DNA of 21,474 nucleotides from CAYGZT01 sp964354445 (GTDB taxonomy: Bacteria; Patescibacteriota; Minisyncoccia; UBA6257; JAGOQP01). The stretch lies in assembly GCA_964354445.1 (NCBI GenBank), contig CAYGZT010000027.1, positions 1 to 21,474 of the forward strand, given 5' to 3'. This document shows, in pieces, positions 6,462 to 14,363 of this stretch (the first letter of the stretch is position 1; every line of letters starts with the position of its first letter). The notes beneath the pieces are model-generated. The model was given only the letters and a program-made list of their open reading frames with translations. It was not told the DNA's origin and made no database searches. Made by a program: the position numbers and the translations under genes.

Positions 6462-7010
6462 ATGCGGGAGCTTTTTTCTCGGGCGGTGGTTCTTGATCGC
6501 AAAGACATGGGCGACGTTGACGGCGCCGTTTCGCTTTTCACCGAGGACTTCGGTAAAGTCGTCGCGCGAGCAACCAGCATCCGAAAAATCACGTCCAAAC
6601 TCTCCGGGCATCTGCAACCCTTGTCGTTTGTGAAGGTACGATTAGTGCAGCGGGCAGGTCCGGCAAACGGTTTTACGGTTGCCGACGGCATCGTCGATGA
6701 TGCGACGGGCAACTCCGAAGTTCATCGGCGGCATGATCTTTTACCGGCACTTGCACTTGTTGACGCGTTGGCACCTCAGTTTCAAACGGACCGGCGCGTA
6801 TGGCATTTTCTGGTGGAGGTATTTAAGAAGCATCATAAGCCGAATCAGATCACGCGCTGTCTTCTGACTCTGTTTGGATTTGCGCCGGACCATGCCCGCT
6901 GTACCAGGTGCTCAGGCGCTCCTCCGGCGGCATTTGTTATCCGTGAGCAGGCATTTGTATGCGGGCGCTGCGCTTCAAAGGCGGGCGGGAATGGGATAGT
7001 ATACATATAA
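6462..7010 (+). CDS. recO: DNA repair protein RecO (compact form)
   Basis: RecO works with RecR to load RecA onto single-stranded DNA during gap repair. The 182-residue protein begins with an OB-fold of RecO type (about 1-78: MRELFSRAVVLDR, SLFTEDFGKVVARA, SGHLQPLSFVKVRL). A helical region follows (about 90-142) and then a four-cysteine zinc site: Cys147 and Cys150 (CTRC) and Cys167 and Cys170 (CGRC). It is shorter than the 240-260 residues usual in other bacteria. ATG 6462 is chosen because the OB-fold starts there and because a -10 box lies just upstream; the frame is open to GTG 6384, but that extension would run through the promoter. The gene is followed 36 bases later by an unknown membrane-anchored protein. 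Confidence 0.8.
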   Translation: MRELFSRAVVLDRKDMGDVDGAVSLFTEDFGKVVARATSIRKITSKLSGHLQPLSFVKVRLVQRAGPANGFTVADGIVDDATGNSEVHRRHDLLPALALVDALAPQFQTDRRVWHFLVEVFKKHHKPNQITRCLLTLFGFAPDHARCTRCSGAPPAAFVIREQAFVCGRCASKAGGNGIVYI

Positions 7011-7046
7011 AGTAAAGCGATTGATAACCGACATCTTCTTTATCTC

Positions 7047-8942
7047 ATGTCACTTCGTGATTTAGAGCGGGAACTATACGGCCAGAAGGAACGCACGCAG
7101 CGGGGGCAGACGAACATCCCGAAACCGCCACAGGAAAGCGATGCCACAACTGCGCCGCAGGGCCCCTGGGAGAAACAGGCAGACCGCGAGCAGGAACGTA
7201 CGGGTCATGTGCTGTTCGGGAAGCTCGGCAAGTACACGAAACCGGTGATGATAACACTGATTGTCGTGCTGACAGCATCGATCGGGTTTGCGGCGTTCTA
7301 CGTCTATCAATTTCTGACCACCAGAGATATCGATGTTGTGCTTGATGCTCCCGGCGAGGTGCTGGCGGGAGTTCCTTTTTCGGTTGCAATAATGTTTGAG
7401 AACACGTCGCGTCGAGCCCTGGAAGAACCGGTGATGTCCATCACGCTTCCCGACGGCGTGATTGATGTTAATGCTCCAGATAAACGCGTTGTTGCGTTTG
7501 AAGAACCGGCGATCGCGCCTGGAGAGATTATCAAACACGAGGCCACGCTGGTGGTGATAGGTAAAACTCCTCTCACCTATCAGCTTGAGGCGCGCGCCTC
7601 GTACAGTTATGAAGCGTCGCAGTTCTCAAGCAGGTTTGAAAAAAACGCCGAAGCGTCAGTATTGGCAAAAGACCCCGTCATCAAGTTTGATTTTTCGGCT
7701 CCCTCGAATGTGCTCAACGGCGAGGATTTTGAAGTTCATCTTCGGTATCAGAACGTCGGGGACACAACGATACGCGATGTCCGCATGCAGTTCTCCGTGC
7801 CGCCGATTTTTGTATTGGGCAACGCGGACCCCAAACTTGAAGCAATGGCACTGGCGATACCCGAGTTTGAACCTGGCAGCGAGTACGTTGCCATCTTTTC
7901 CGGCTCTGTCGTGGGAACGGAGCGGACGTTTTTTGAGCTCGGAGCTAAGGCGCAGATAAAACTGGGGGATCGGTACTATGACATCACCAGCGCCACAGCG
8001 TCGGTAACCATCACTCCCTCGCCGCTTTCGATTGCGATTGCTCTGCGGGGCTCGCACGAAGCGGTACAACCAGACCAATTGCTTGACTGGCAACTGTCGT
8101 TTGTCAACAACGCCGGCACGGCCGTGTCGGATGTGGTGATAAAGGCGTACTTGAAGGGTTCAATGTTTGACTTCGGGCGCATTCGCTCAACTGGATACTT
8201 CAATGACCGCGAGCACAGCATCACCTGGACTGCCGCAAGCGAAGCCGTACTCAAAGCGCTGGATGTCGGGCAGTCGGGCACCATCGGTTTTACGGTGCCG
8301 GTGGCAAAAGAGTATCCGGTGCGGGCGCTGTCGGACAAGAATTTCACGCTCAAACTGCGGGCCGAGATCAGTTCTCCGACAGTGCCGCATGCGGTAACGG
8401 CTGCTCAAACGGTCGGCGTCGCAGAGGTTGAATATAAAGTAGCCGGCACGCTCAAGTTTTCCGAAAAAGCGTACTTCCTGGAACCGTCAGCGGATATTGC
8501 CAACCAGGGACAGCTTCCTCCTCGCGTGGGGCAGACCGTTCAATATACGGTGCACTGGGATCTGGCGGCGCTGGGAGCCGACTTTACCGCTATACAGGCG
8601 CGGGCATTCCTGGGACCTGGCGTTCGCTGGACCGGCAAGGTTACCGCAAATGTTTCGGATGTCCCTGTCTACAACGAGCGCACGCAGGAAGTGGTGTGGG
8701 ACATAAAAACGCTGCAGGCGGGACGCGGCGTGCTGACCGCAGGACCGCAGCTGATATTTCAGGTTGAACACACTCCTTCGGTCAATGAAATCAGCAGCAA
8801 TTTCGTGCTGGTGCAAAACACGACTGTTTCGGGAATCGACACATTCTCGGGTCTTACGACAACAAGCACCGCGCGCGGCCTCACCTCGTCGAACCTTTCC
8901 GACGCGTTCCTTCCCGACAAGTTTGATAAGGTTCAACCCTAA
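7047..8942 (+). CDS. Membrane-anchored protein of unknown function with Ig-like extracytoplasmic repeats
   Basis: I do not recognise a named family for this 631-residue protein. Residues 1-66 are hydrophilic and probably cytoplasmic (starting MSLRDLERELYG, rich in Gln, Arg and Lys). One membrane helix covers about 67-90, and the remaining 540 residues would lie outside. That part is beta-rich and looks like a chain of Ig-like domains of the DUF11/CARDB kind: repeated phrases such as VPFSVAIMFENTS (about 112), EDFEVHLRYQNVGDTTIRDV (about 227), LLDWQLSFVNNAGTAVSDVV (about 350) and GQTVQYTVHWDL (about 495) each precede a strand pattern. There are no cysteines that I see and no enzyme motif. No Shine-Dalgarno sequence is visible. 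It ends 4 bases before glyS. A surface or envelope structural role is a guess. Confidence 0.75.
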   Translation: MSLRDLERELYGQKERTQRGQTNIPKPPQESDATTAPQGPWEKQADREQERTGHVLFGKLGKYTKPVMITLIVVLTASIGFAAFYVYQFLTTRDIDVVLDAPGEVLAGVPFSVAIMFENTSRRALEEPVMSITLPDGVIDVNAPDKRVVAFEEPAIAPGEIIKHEATLVVIGKTPLTYQLEARASYSYEASQFSSRFEKNAEASVLAKDPVIKFDFSAPSNVLNGEDFEVHLRYQNVGDTTIRDVRMQFSVPPIFVLGNADPKLEAMALAIPEFEPGSEYVAIFSGSVVGTERTFFELGAKAQIKLGDRYYDITSATASVTITPSPLSIAIALRGSHEAVQPDQLLDWQLSFVNNAGTAVSDVVIKAYLKGSMFDFGRIRSTGYFNDREHSITWTAASEAVLKALDVGQSGTIGFTVPVAKEYPVRALSDKNFTLKLRAEISSPTVPHAVTAAQTVGVAEVEYKVAGTLKFSEKAYFLEPSADIANQGQLPPRVGQTVQYTVHWDLAALGADFTAIQARAFLGPGVRWTGKVTANVSDVPVYNERTQEVVWDIKTLQAGRGVLTAGPQLIFQVEHTPSVNEISSNFVLVQNTTVSGIDTFSGLTTTSTARGLTSSNLSDAFLPDKFDKVQP

Positions 8943-8946
8943 CGAT

Positions 8947-10407
8947 ATGGAGCAGAAAAACATACAAGACGGCCTCATGGACAAAATCACCGCTCTTGCC
9001 AAACGGCGGGGTTTCATCTACCCGGGCTCCGATATCTACGGAGGGCTGGCCAACACGTGGGACTTTGGGCCGCTGGGGACGGAACTGAAAAACAACATCA
9101 AGCAGTCGTGGTGGAAAACGTTTGTTCACGGGCGCGATGACATGTACGGACTGGATGCGGCGATTATTATGAACCGCCGCGTCTGGCAGGCGTCGGGGCA
9201 CGAGAAGGGGTTCAACGACCCTTTGGTGGAGTGCAAAAACAACGAGTGCCACGCTAGAATAAAAGCCGCCGACGTTAAACTTGATATGCTTTCAGCTCAA
9301 CTAGGAAAGCGTGATGATATGGAGCAGTTAGATGAGTTCCAACTTGCTTGGAAAAAAGACCCATACGAAGCGCCTAAAGATTACTCTCAGACCTTTCTTT
9401 CCGATGTATTCTGGAGTTGTAAGTCATGCGGGGAGAAAAATTTTGTAATGGGAACTAAACCAAGACGGTTCAATTTAATGTTCAAGACCTTTATTGGCTC
9501 AGTTGAAGAATCAGCCAACACAGTTTATTTAAGGCCCGAAACCGCCCAGGGAATCTTTACGAACTTCAAAAACATCGTTGATACGATAGCACCTAAACTT
9601 CCCTTCGGCATCGCTCAAATCGGCAAGGCGTTCCGAAACGAAATCACGCCCGGAAATTTCATTTTCCGCACCCGCGAGTTTGAGCAGATGGAAATAGAAT
9701 ACTTCATCAACCCCGATGACGATTGGAAAAAGCATTTTGAAAGATGGCTCAAAGAAACCAACAACTGGCTGGACAACATCGGCGTTGACAAAAAACATGT
9801 CCACGACCGCGACATTCCCAAAGACGAACTTGCTCACTACTCCCAGCGCACCGTAGACGTTGAGTTTGATTTTACTTTCGGCCGGAAAGAGCTCTGGGGG
9901 CTTGCGTATCGCACCGATTTTGACCTAAAGGCTCATCAGAAAGAAAGCGGTGTGAATCTTGAATATTTTGACCCGGAAACCAAAAAGCGGTTTATCCCGC
10001 ATGTGATAGAACCATCCCTTGGCGTTGAGCGCACCGCGCTCGCAGTGCTGGTATCCGCCTATCGGGAAGATAAAGACCGTGTGTATCTCGATTTTCCCCC
10101 GCCAATCGCACCCTATAAAGCTGCAGTGTTTCCACTGCTTGCGAACAAACCGGAGCTTGTCAAAGAAGCTCGCGCGCTGTACGAGGACTTAAAAAAAGCG
10201 GGCGTCGGTCCTATTGCATGGGACGACCGCGGGAATATCGGCAAGCGCTACTATGCCCAGGATGAAATCGGGACGCCGTTCTGTTTCACGGTTGATTTCA
10301 AGACGCTTGAGGACGGCACGATAACTATTCGTGACCGAAACACGACAAAACAGGAAAGAGTTTTGGTCAAAGAAGCCGCAACGCTTCTGCGAGAGAAGTT
10401 GAAATAA
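8947..10407 (+). CDS. glyS: Glycine--tRNA ligase (dimeric, eukaryote/archaeal-like type)
   Basis: This class II synthetase charges tRNA-Gly. It is the single-chain alpha2 type, 486 residues, rather than the two-subunit GlyQ/GlyS form. Visible features are the N-terminal GFIYPGSDIYGGLANTWDFG, the glycine-specific SGHEKGFNDPLVECK, a Cys pair region (CKNNEC about 97-101 and CKSCG about 158-162) that may bind zinc, LRPETAQGIF (about 196), motif 2 FRNEITPGNFIFRTREFEQ (about 229-247) and motif 3 EPSLGVERTAL, followed by the anticodon-binding domain from about residue 380. ATG 8947 lies 4 bases after the preceding stop; the open frame to 8764 is a shadow of that gene. Residues about 99-198 are coded by a distinctly AT-richer segment. 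Confidence 0.96.
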   Translation: MEQKNIQDGLMDKITALAKRRGFIYPGSDIYGGLANTWDFGPLGTELKNNIKQSWWKTFVHGRDDMYGLDAAIIMNRRVWQASGHEKGFNDPLVECKNNECHARIKAADVKLDMLSAQLGKRDDMEQLDEFQLAWKKDPYEAPKDYSQTFLSDVFWSCKSCGEKNFVMGTKPRRFNLMFKTFIGSVEESANTVYLRPETAQGIFTNFKNIVDTIAPKLPFGIAQIGKAFRNEITPGNFIFRTREFEQMEIEYFINPDDDWKKHFERWLKETNNWLDNIGVDKKHVHDRDIPKDELAHYSQRTVDVEFDFTFGRKELWGLAYRTDFDLKAHQKESGVNLEYFDPETKKRFIPHVIEPSLGVERTALAVLVSAYREDKDRVYLDFPPPIAPYKAAVFPLLANKPELVKEARALYEDLKKAGVGPIAWDDRGNIGKRYYAQDEIGTPFCFTVDFKTLEDGTITIRDRNTTKQERVLVKEAATLLREKLK

Positions 10408-10427
10408 TGGCATAAAATCTGTTTGGG

Positions 10428-10455
10428 AAACGGCCGGCAGAAGTCAGCCGTTTTT
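10428..10455 (+). terminator. Intrinsic terminator after glyS
   Basis: AAACGGC (10428-10434) pairs with GCCGTTT (10447-10453) around a 12-base loop, and the T-run extends to 10455. It lies 20 bases after the glyS stop. The -35 element of the next promoter (from 10454) overlaps the end of the T-run. Confidence 0.75.
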
Positions 10456-10482
10456 GATTTCATACTCTGTTTCGCGTAGCAT
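10454..10482 (+). promoter_or_regulatory. Promoter of the M16 peptidase gene, predicted start at the ATG
   Basis: TTGATT (10454-10459) and TAGCAT (10477-10482) are 17 bp apart, 7 bases before ATG 10490. The predicted transcript start is at or just before the ATG, as for rpsO. The -10 box is a moderate match (4 of 6). Confidence 0.5.
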
Positions 10483-10489
10483 AGGAACT

Positions 10490-11773
10490 ATGCACAAGGT
10501 TCACATCCATAAGCTTTCAAACGGCGTTACGACCGTCATCGTCCCGCTTGCGGACGCGACGTCGGCTGCCGCAACAGTTCTCGTGCGCACGGGTTTATCG
10601 CATGAGCAAAGACCCATACGCGGCATCTCGCACTTTCTGGAGCATATGTGTTTTAAGGGAACCGTCAGCCGCCCTTCGCCGCTGGCGATCGCATCTTCGT
10701 TCGAACGGTTGGGAGCGGTGAACAACGCGTTCACGTCGCGCGACGTCACTGGCTACTGGGCAAAGGTGGCGTCGCGCCACCTCAACGATGTTTTGGATCT
10801 TTTGGCCGATATGTACTTTCACCCGCTCTTTGACCGGCGTGAGATAGAGAAAGAGAAGGGGGTCATCGTTGAGGAGATTAATATGTATGAGGACAATCCG
10901 CGCTGGAACGTCGAGCGGCTTCTTGAAGAGACAATGTACGGAGATCGGCATGCCGGATGGGCAGTTGCCGGTACCAGACGGACCGTGCGCGCCGTTACCA
11001 AAGAGAAACTGCGCGCGTACCGCCACACGCACTACAATGGTGCTTCAACGGTCATTATTATCGCCGGGAACGTGGATGTCAGGGACGTTGAACGTCGCAT
11101 CAGAACGCTTTTAAAGCCGCTTACGCGCGGCACGGCACGAAGAATTTCCGAGGTTCCCAATGCTCAGCGCACAGTGCAGGCGGCCGTACATGTGAAAAAA
11201 CTTGACCAGGTTCATATGGCGCTGGGCGTGAAGACGTTTTCGCTCTATTCTCCGCATCGTTTTACACTTGGTGTGCTTTCTAAAGTATTGGGAGGCGGAA
11301 TGGGTTCACGCTTGTTTCAGCGCATCAGGGAAAAGATGGGAGCGGCATACTATGCTGGGTCGTCTGCTTCGCTTTTTGCAACACATGGGATTCTCGACGT
11401 CGGCATGGGGGTAACGATATCGAAGGCCGATGAGGCACTGCGGGCGGCAGTAGAGGAACTTGCGCGCATGGCCAAAGAACCGGTGTCCGACGAGGAACTG
11501 TCGCGTGCAAAGGAGCATATGATTGGGCGATTTTATCTGTCTCTTGAAACACCTGACGAAATTGCCGATTTTTACGGCGATCAGGTGGCAATGCACGAGC
11601 GCCTCAAATCCCCTCGCGATATCGAACGGGCGGTGTACAGCGTAAACGCAGCAGCGATACAGCGGCTCGCGCAACGCCTTATAAAACCCAACGCGCTGAC
11701 CGTTACCGCGGTAGGGCCGGACGTCAGCGCGGCGCGCCTGAAAAGAATCGCCTCTTCGGCTCTGGCGTCGTAA
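10490..11773 (+). CDS. M16 family zinc metallopeptidase
   Basis: This 427-residue protein is a single-unit M16B-type peptidase (processing-peptidase/PqqL-like). The inverted zinc motif HFLEH is at 48-52, with the third ligand Glu at about 128-129 in VIVEEINMYEDNP. GAVNNAFTSRD (about 75-85) corresponds to the substrate-edge region of active subunits. The C-terminal half carries the paired Arg/Tyr segment LFQRIREKMGAAYYAGSS (about 275-292), so both halves of the clam-shell are present. It has no signal peptide, so it is probably cytoplasmic, where it would degrade small peptides; the substrate is unknown. ATG 10490 is the first family-consistent start and lies just after a promoter; the open frame to 10454 runs through that promoter. 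Confidence 0.92.
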   Translation: MHKVHIHKLSNGVTTVIVPLADATSAAATVLVRTGLSHEQRPIRGISHFLEHMCFKGTVSRPSPLAIASSFERLGAVNNAFTSRDVTGYWAKVASRHLNDVLDLLADMYFHPLFDRREIEKEKGVIVEEINMYEDNPRWNVERLLEETMYGDRHAGWAVAGTRRTVRAVTKEKLRAYRHTHYNGASTVIIIAGNVDVRDVERRIRTLLKPLTRGTARRISEVPNAQRTVQAAVHVKKLDQVHMALGVKTFSLYSPHRFTLGVLSKVLGGGMGSRLFQRIREKMGAAYYAGSSASLFATHGILDVGMGVTISKADEALRAAVEELARMAKEPVSDEELSRAKEHMIGRFYLSLETPDEIADFYGDQVAMHERLKSPRDIERAVYSVNAAAIQRLAQRLIKPNALTVTAVGPDVSAARLKRIASSALAS

Positions 11774-11813
11774 CGAAAGAGGGAACGGGCAGTGGTGGTG
11801 CACAAAAGAGCCC

Positions 11814-11841
11814 TTGTACGCCGCGCGTTTTGGTGTAGGAT
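11814..11841 (+). promoter_or_regulatory. Probable promoter of the AI-2E-metG-tatD unit
   Basis: TTGTAC (11814-11819) and TAGGAT (11836-11841) are 16 bp apart. Transcription would start near 11848, leaving about 8 bases before ATG 11856. The sequence AAAGGAG just before the ATG resembles a Shine-Dalgarno but is only one base away from it, too close for normal use. Confidence 0.4.
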
Positions 11842-11855
11842 GAAGGCAAAGGAGT

Positions 11856-12884
11856 ATGCAACAGCACGCGGTGGAAATTTCATGGGGATCGTTGTGGCGG
11901 ATCGTGGCAATGCTGCTTCTGGTGGTGGCGTTGTTTTATGTGCGCGAGGTGCTGGTGATTCTTGCGGTTGCGCTGGTCATCTCCTCGGCGATTCAGGGAC
12001 CCGTCGCGTGGCTTGAAAACAAGCGCATTCCGCGCACCCTGAGCGTGATCGTAATATTTCTGCTGGGCGCGGCGATACTGGCGTTGGTGCTCTACACACT
12101 GATTCCGGTGGCACTGATTCAACTCAAGTACTTTTTGGCAAACATCAGCGAGTACCGAGCACCGCTGATGGAGCTTATCGGCGCACCCAATATTATCGCC
12201 AATCTCGACACCAATATCTCACAGCTTTTGAATTCGCTGTTTTCGGCTGGATCCGACGTTGTCAGCTTTATCTCATCGTTCTTGGGTAATGTTTTTTTCA
12301 TTTTGGTGTCGCTGGTACTCGCATTTTACCTTACCATCAGCAGGGATGGCGTTGAACGGTTCATCCGTGCAATCTTTCCCGTCAGTAGCGAGAAACTCGC
12401 GGTTGAATTATACCGGCGCACCCAGCGGAAGCTTGCCCGATGGCTGCAGGGGCAACTGGTGCTCAGCGCTTTGGTTGGAGTGCTCACCTTCGCCGGGCTT
12501 GCGATTCTGGGCAATGACTACGCGGTCATGCTGGCGCTTCTGGCGGCCGTGTTGGAGTTGATTCCGTACGTCGGTCCCATCACGGTGGGCGTGGTTGCGT
12601 TTCTGATTACCCTGCCGCAGTCACTGACGGCGGCGCTGCTGGTAGTGCTGGTGTTTGTCATCATCCAGCAGATCGAAAGCAATATACTAACTCCGTTTGT
12701 GATGAGCAAAGCGATCGGGCTTGATCCGGTGACGGTGGTCATTGCGATGCTCGCTGGTTCGCAGCTTGCTGGATTTGTCGGCATCATTCTTGCGGTTCCG
12801 TTCACGGTTGTTGTGCAGGAAGTCGTGGATGAGTGGGGGACGCGCAAGCAGGCCAGAAGAGACGCGGCGCTTTTCTCTGAATAA
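11856..12884 (+). CDS. AI-2E family transporter (TqsA/PerM-like permease)
   Basis: This 342-residue integral membrane protein has the pattern of the AI-2E transporter family. Two adjacent N-terminal helices cover about 14-55 and another about 60-84; a soluble stretch (about 85-140) follows, then a helix at about 143-168, and a C-terminal bundle from about 205 to 325. The family-typical region EIPYVGPI is seen here as ELIPYVGPITVGVVAF, followed by QQIESNILTPFVMSKAIGLDP, which is highly characteristic. Family members have been linked to autoinducer-2 export or sodium/proton antiport, but the substrate cannot be read from the sequence. The gene overlaps metG by one base (TAATG at 12882-12886), so the two are translated from one message. 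Confidence 0.92.
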   Translation: MQQHAVEISWGSLWRIVAMLLLVVALFYVREVLVILAVALVISSAIQGPVAWLENKRIPRTLSVIVIFLLGAAILALVLYTLIPVALIQLKYFLANISEYRAPLMELIGAPNIIANLDTNISQLLNSLFSAGSDVVSFISSFLGNVFFILVSLVLAFYLTISRDGVERFIRAIFPVSSEKLAVELYRRTQRKLARWLQGQLVLSALVGVLTFAGLAILGNDYAVMLALLAAVLELIPYVGPITVGVVAFLITLPQSLTAALLVVLVFVIIQQIESNILTPFVMSKAIGLDPVTVVIAMLAGSQLAGFVGIILAVPFTVVVQEVVDEWGTRKQARRDAALFSE

Positions 12885-14353
12885 TGAAAGCGGATAAATT
12901 TTATATCACGACGACGCTTCCGTACGTGAATGCCGATTTGCATATCGGGCATGCGCTTGAATTTGTACAGGCGGATGCGCTTGCGCGCCACCAACGCCAG
13001 CATGGCAAGAACGTTTTTTTTCTCACCGGAACTGACGAACACGGCCTTAAAGTTGCCCGGACGGCTCAGGAGTACGGCAAAGACCCGAAGCGATTTGTTG
13101 ACGAGATGAGCAGACGAGTCAAGGGGCTCAAAAAAATCCTCAATCTCTCGTGGGATTTTTTCATCCGCACCACCGACGTAAAGAATCACTATCCCGGTGT
13201 GATAAAACTCTGGCGGCAGCTGGAAAAGTCAGGCGACCTGTACAAGAAGACATATCGCGGGCTCTACTGTGCTGGCTGTGAGGCGTTTATAAGCGACAAG
13301 GAGCTTGAAGACGGTAAATGTCCCATCCATCAAAAGGAGCCGGAACTCGTTGAGGAAGAAAACTACTTCTTCCGTCTCTCCGCGTACGGCAAAGCACTCA
13401 AGAAAAAGATAGAGTCGGGCGAAATGTGCATAGTACCGCAGACGCGCGCCAACGAGATTTTGGCATTGATGAACCGCGGGCTTGAGGACGTCAGTTTTTC
13501 GCGGCCGCGCGTCAAGCTCTCATGGGGAATTCCCGTTCCCGGCGATGATTCCCAAACCATGTACGTGTGGGCGGATGCTCTGACCAATTACATTTCCGCC
13601 ATTGGCTACGGGCGTGACGAGAAAGAGCTTGAACGGTGGTGGCCTGCGGACGTGCAGGTACTGGGAAAAGACGTGCTGCGGTTCCATGCCGCGATCTGGC
13701 CGGCGATGCTCTTGTCAGCCGGTCTTCCGGTGCCAAAAACACTTTTCGTGCACGGTTTTTTGACCATTGACGGGCAGAAAATCTCCAAATCGCTTGGCAA
13801 CGTCATTGCACCGTCCGAGTTGGTTGAGCAGTACGGCACGGATGCGGTACGCCACTACTTCTTGCGGGAGATTTCACCGGTTGGCGACGGCGACTTTTCA
13901 CACGAACGGTTCCGCCAGCGCTATAACGGCGATCTTGCCAACGGGCTGGGAAACTTTGCGGCACGTGTAACGGGACTGTGCGGGCAGTTTGGGAAAGTGC
14001 AAAACGATTTTGCGATGATGGAACTGGCTGCTGAGCAGAAAATCAAGTCAACCGCAACAGCGATTGAAAACGCGATGAAGGAATTTCGGTTCAATGACGC
14101 GCTGGCAGCGGCATGGGACCTTCTGGCGTTCGGTGACGCGTACGTGAATGAGAAAAAACCCTGGGATAAGGCGAACACTCACGCGCAGACGGAAAAAGCG
14201 CTCTACAATCTGCTGATGGTACTCAATGCGGTGGCGGTTTTTCTTGAGCCGTTTCTGCCGGATGCCTCAAAAAAGATCCGTGCGCACGTGGTCATAAAAG
14301 GGAAAAGCATAAGGGTAAAAACCCTGCCGCCGCTCTTCCCGCGGCTGGAATAA
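12884..14353 (+). CDS. metG: Methionine--tRNA ligase
   Basis: This class I synthetase charges both initiator and elongator tRNA-Met. In 489 residues the protein shows the HIGH motif at 20-23 (ADLHIGHAL), a connective domain with a single zinc knuckle (CAGC at 129-132 and CPIH at 146-149, with His149 in place of the fourth Cys), the methionine-pocket region DALTNYISAIGYG (about 231-243) and the KMSKS loop as KISKS at 299-303. A helical anticodon-binding domain fills about 360-480. It ends there, without the C-terminal EMAP/Arc1p-like tRNA-binding domain found in longer MetRS. It starts inside the AI-2E stop codon and is followed 10 bases later by tatD, a frequent neighbour of metG in bacteria. 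Confidence 0.97.
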   Translation: MKADKFYITTTLPYVNADLHIGHALEFVQADALARHQRQHGKNVFFLTGTDEHGLKVARTAQEYGKDPKRFVDEMSRRVKGLKKILNLSWDFFIRTTDVKNHYPGVIKLWRQLEKSGDLYKKTYRGLYCAGCEAFISDKELEDGKCPIHQKEPELVEEENYFFRLSAYGKALKKKIESGEMCIVPQTRANEILALMNRGLEDVSFSRPRVKLSWGIPVPGDDSQTMYVWADALTNYISAIGYGRDEKELERWWPADVQVLGKDVLRFHAAIWPAMLLSAGLPVPKTLFVHGFLTIDGQKISKSLGNVIAPSELVEQYGTDAVRHYFLREISPVGDGDFSHERFRQRYNGDLANGLGNFAARVTGLCGQFGKVQNDFAMMELAAEQKIKSTATAIENAMKEFRFNDALAAAWDLLAFGDAYVNEKKPWDKANTHAQTEKALYNLLMVLNAVAVFLEPFLPDASKKIRAHVVIKGKSIRVKTLPPLFPRLE

Positions 14354-14363
14354 ACATCTGTAT

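Noticed and set aside
6382..6633. An 83-codon plus-strand frame after a perfect AAGGAGG (6375-6381)
   Set aside because: It covers the recO promoter and the start of recO in another frame, its protein has no family character, and the AAGGAGG is only one base from the GTG and 15 from the first ATG. The bases also form the -35 region of the minus-strand promoter.
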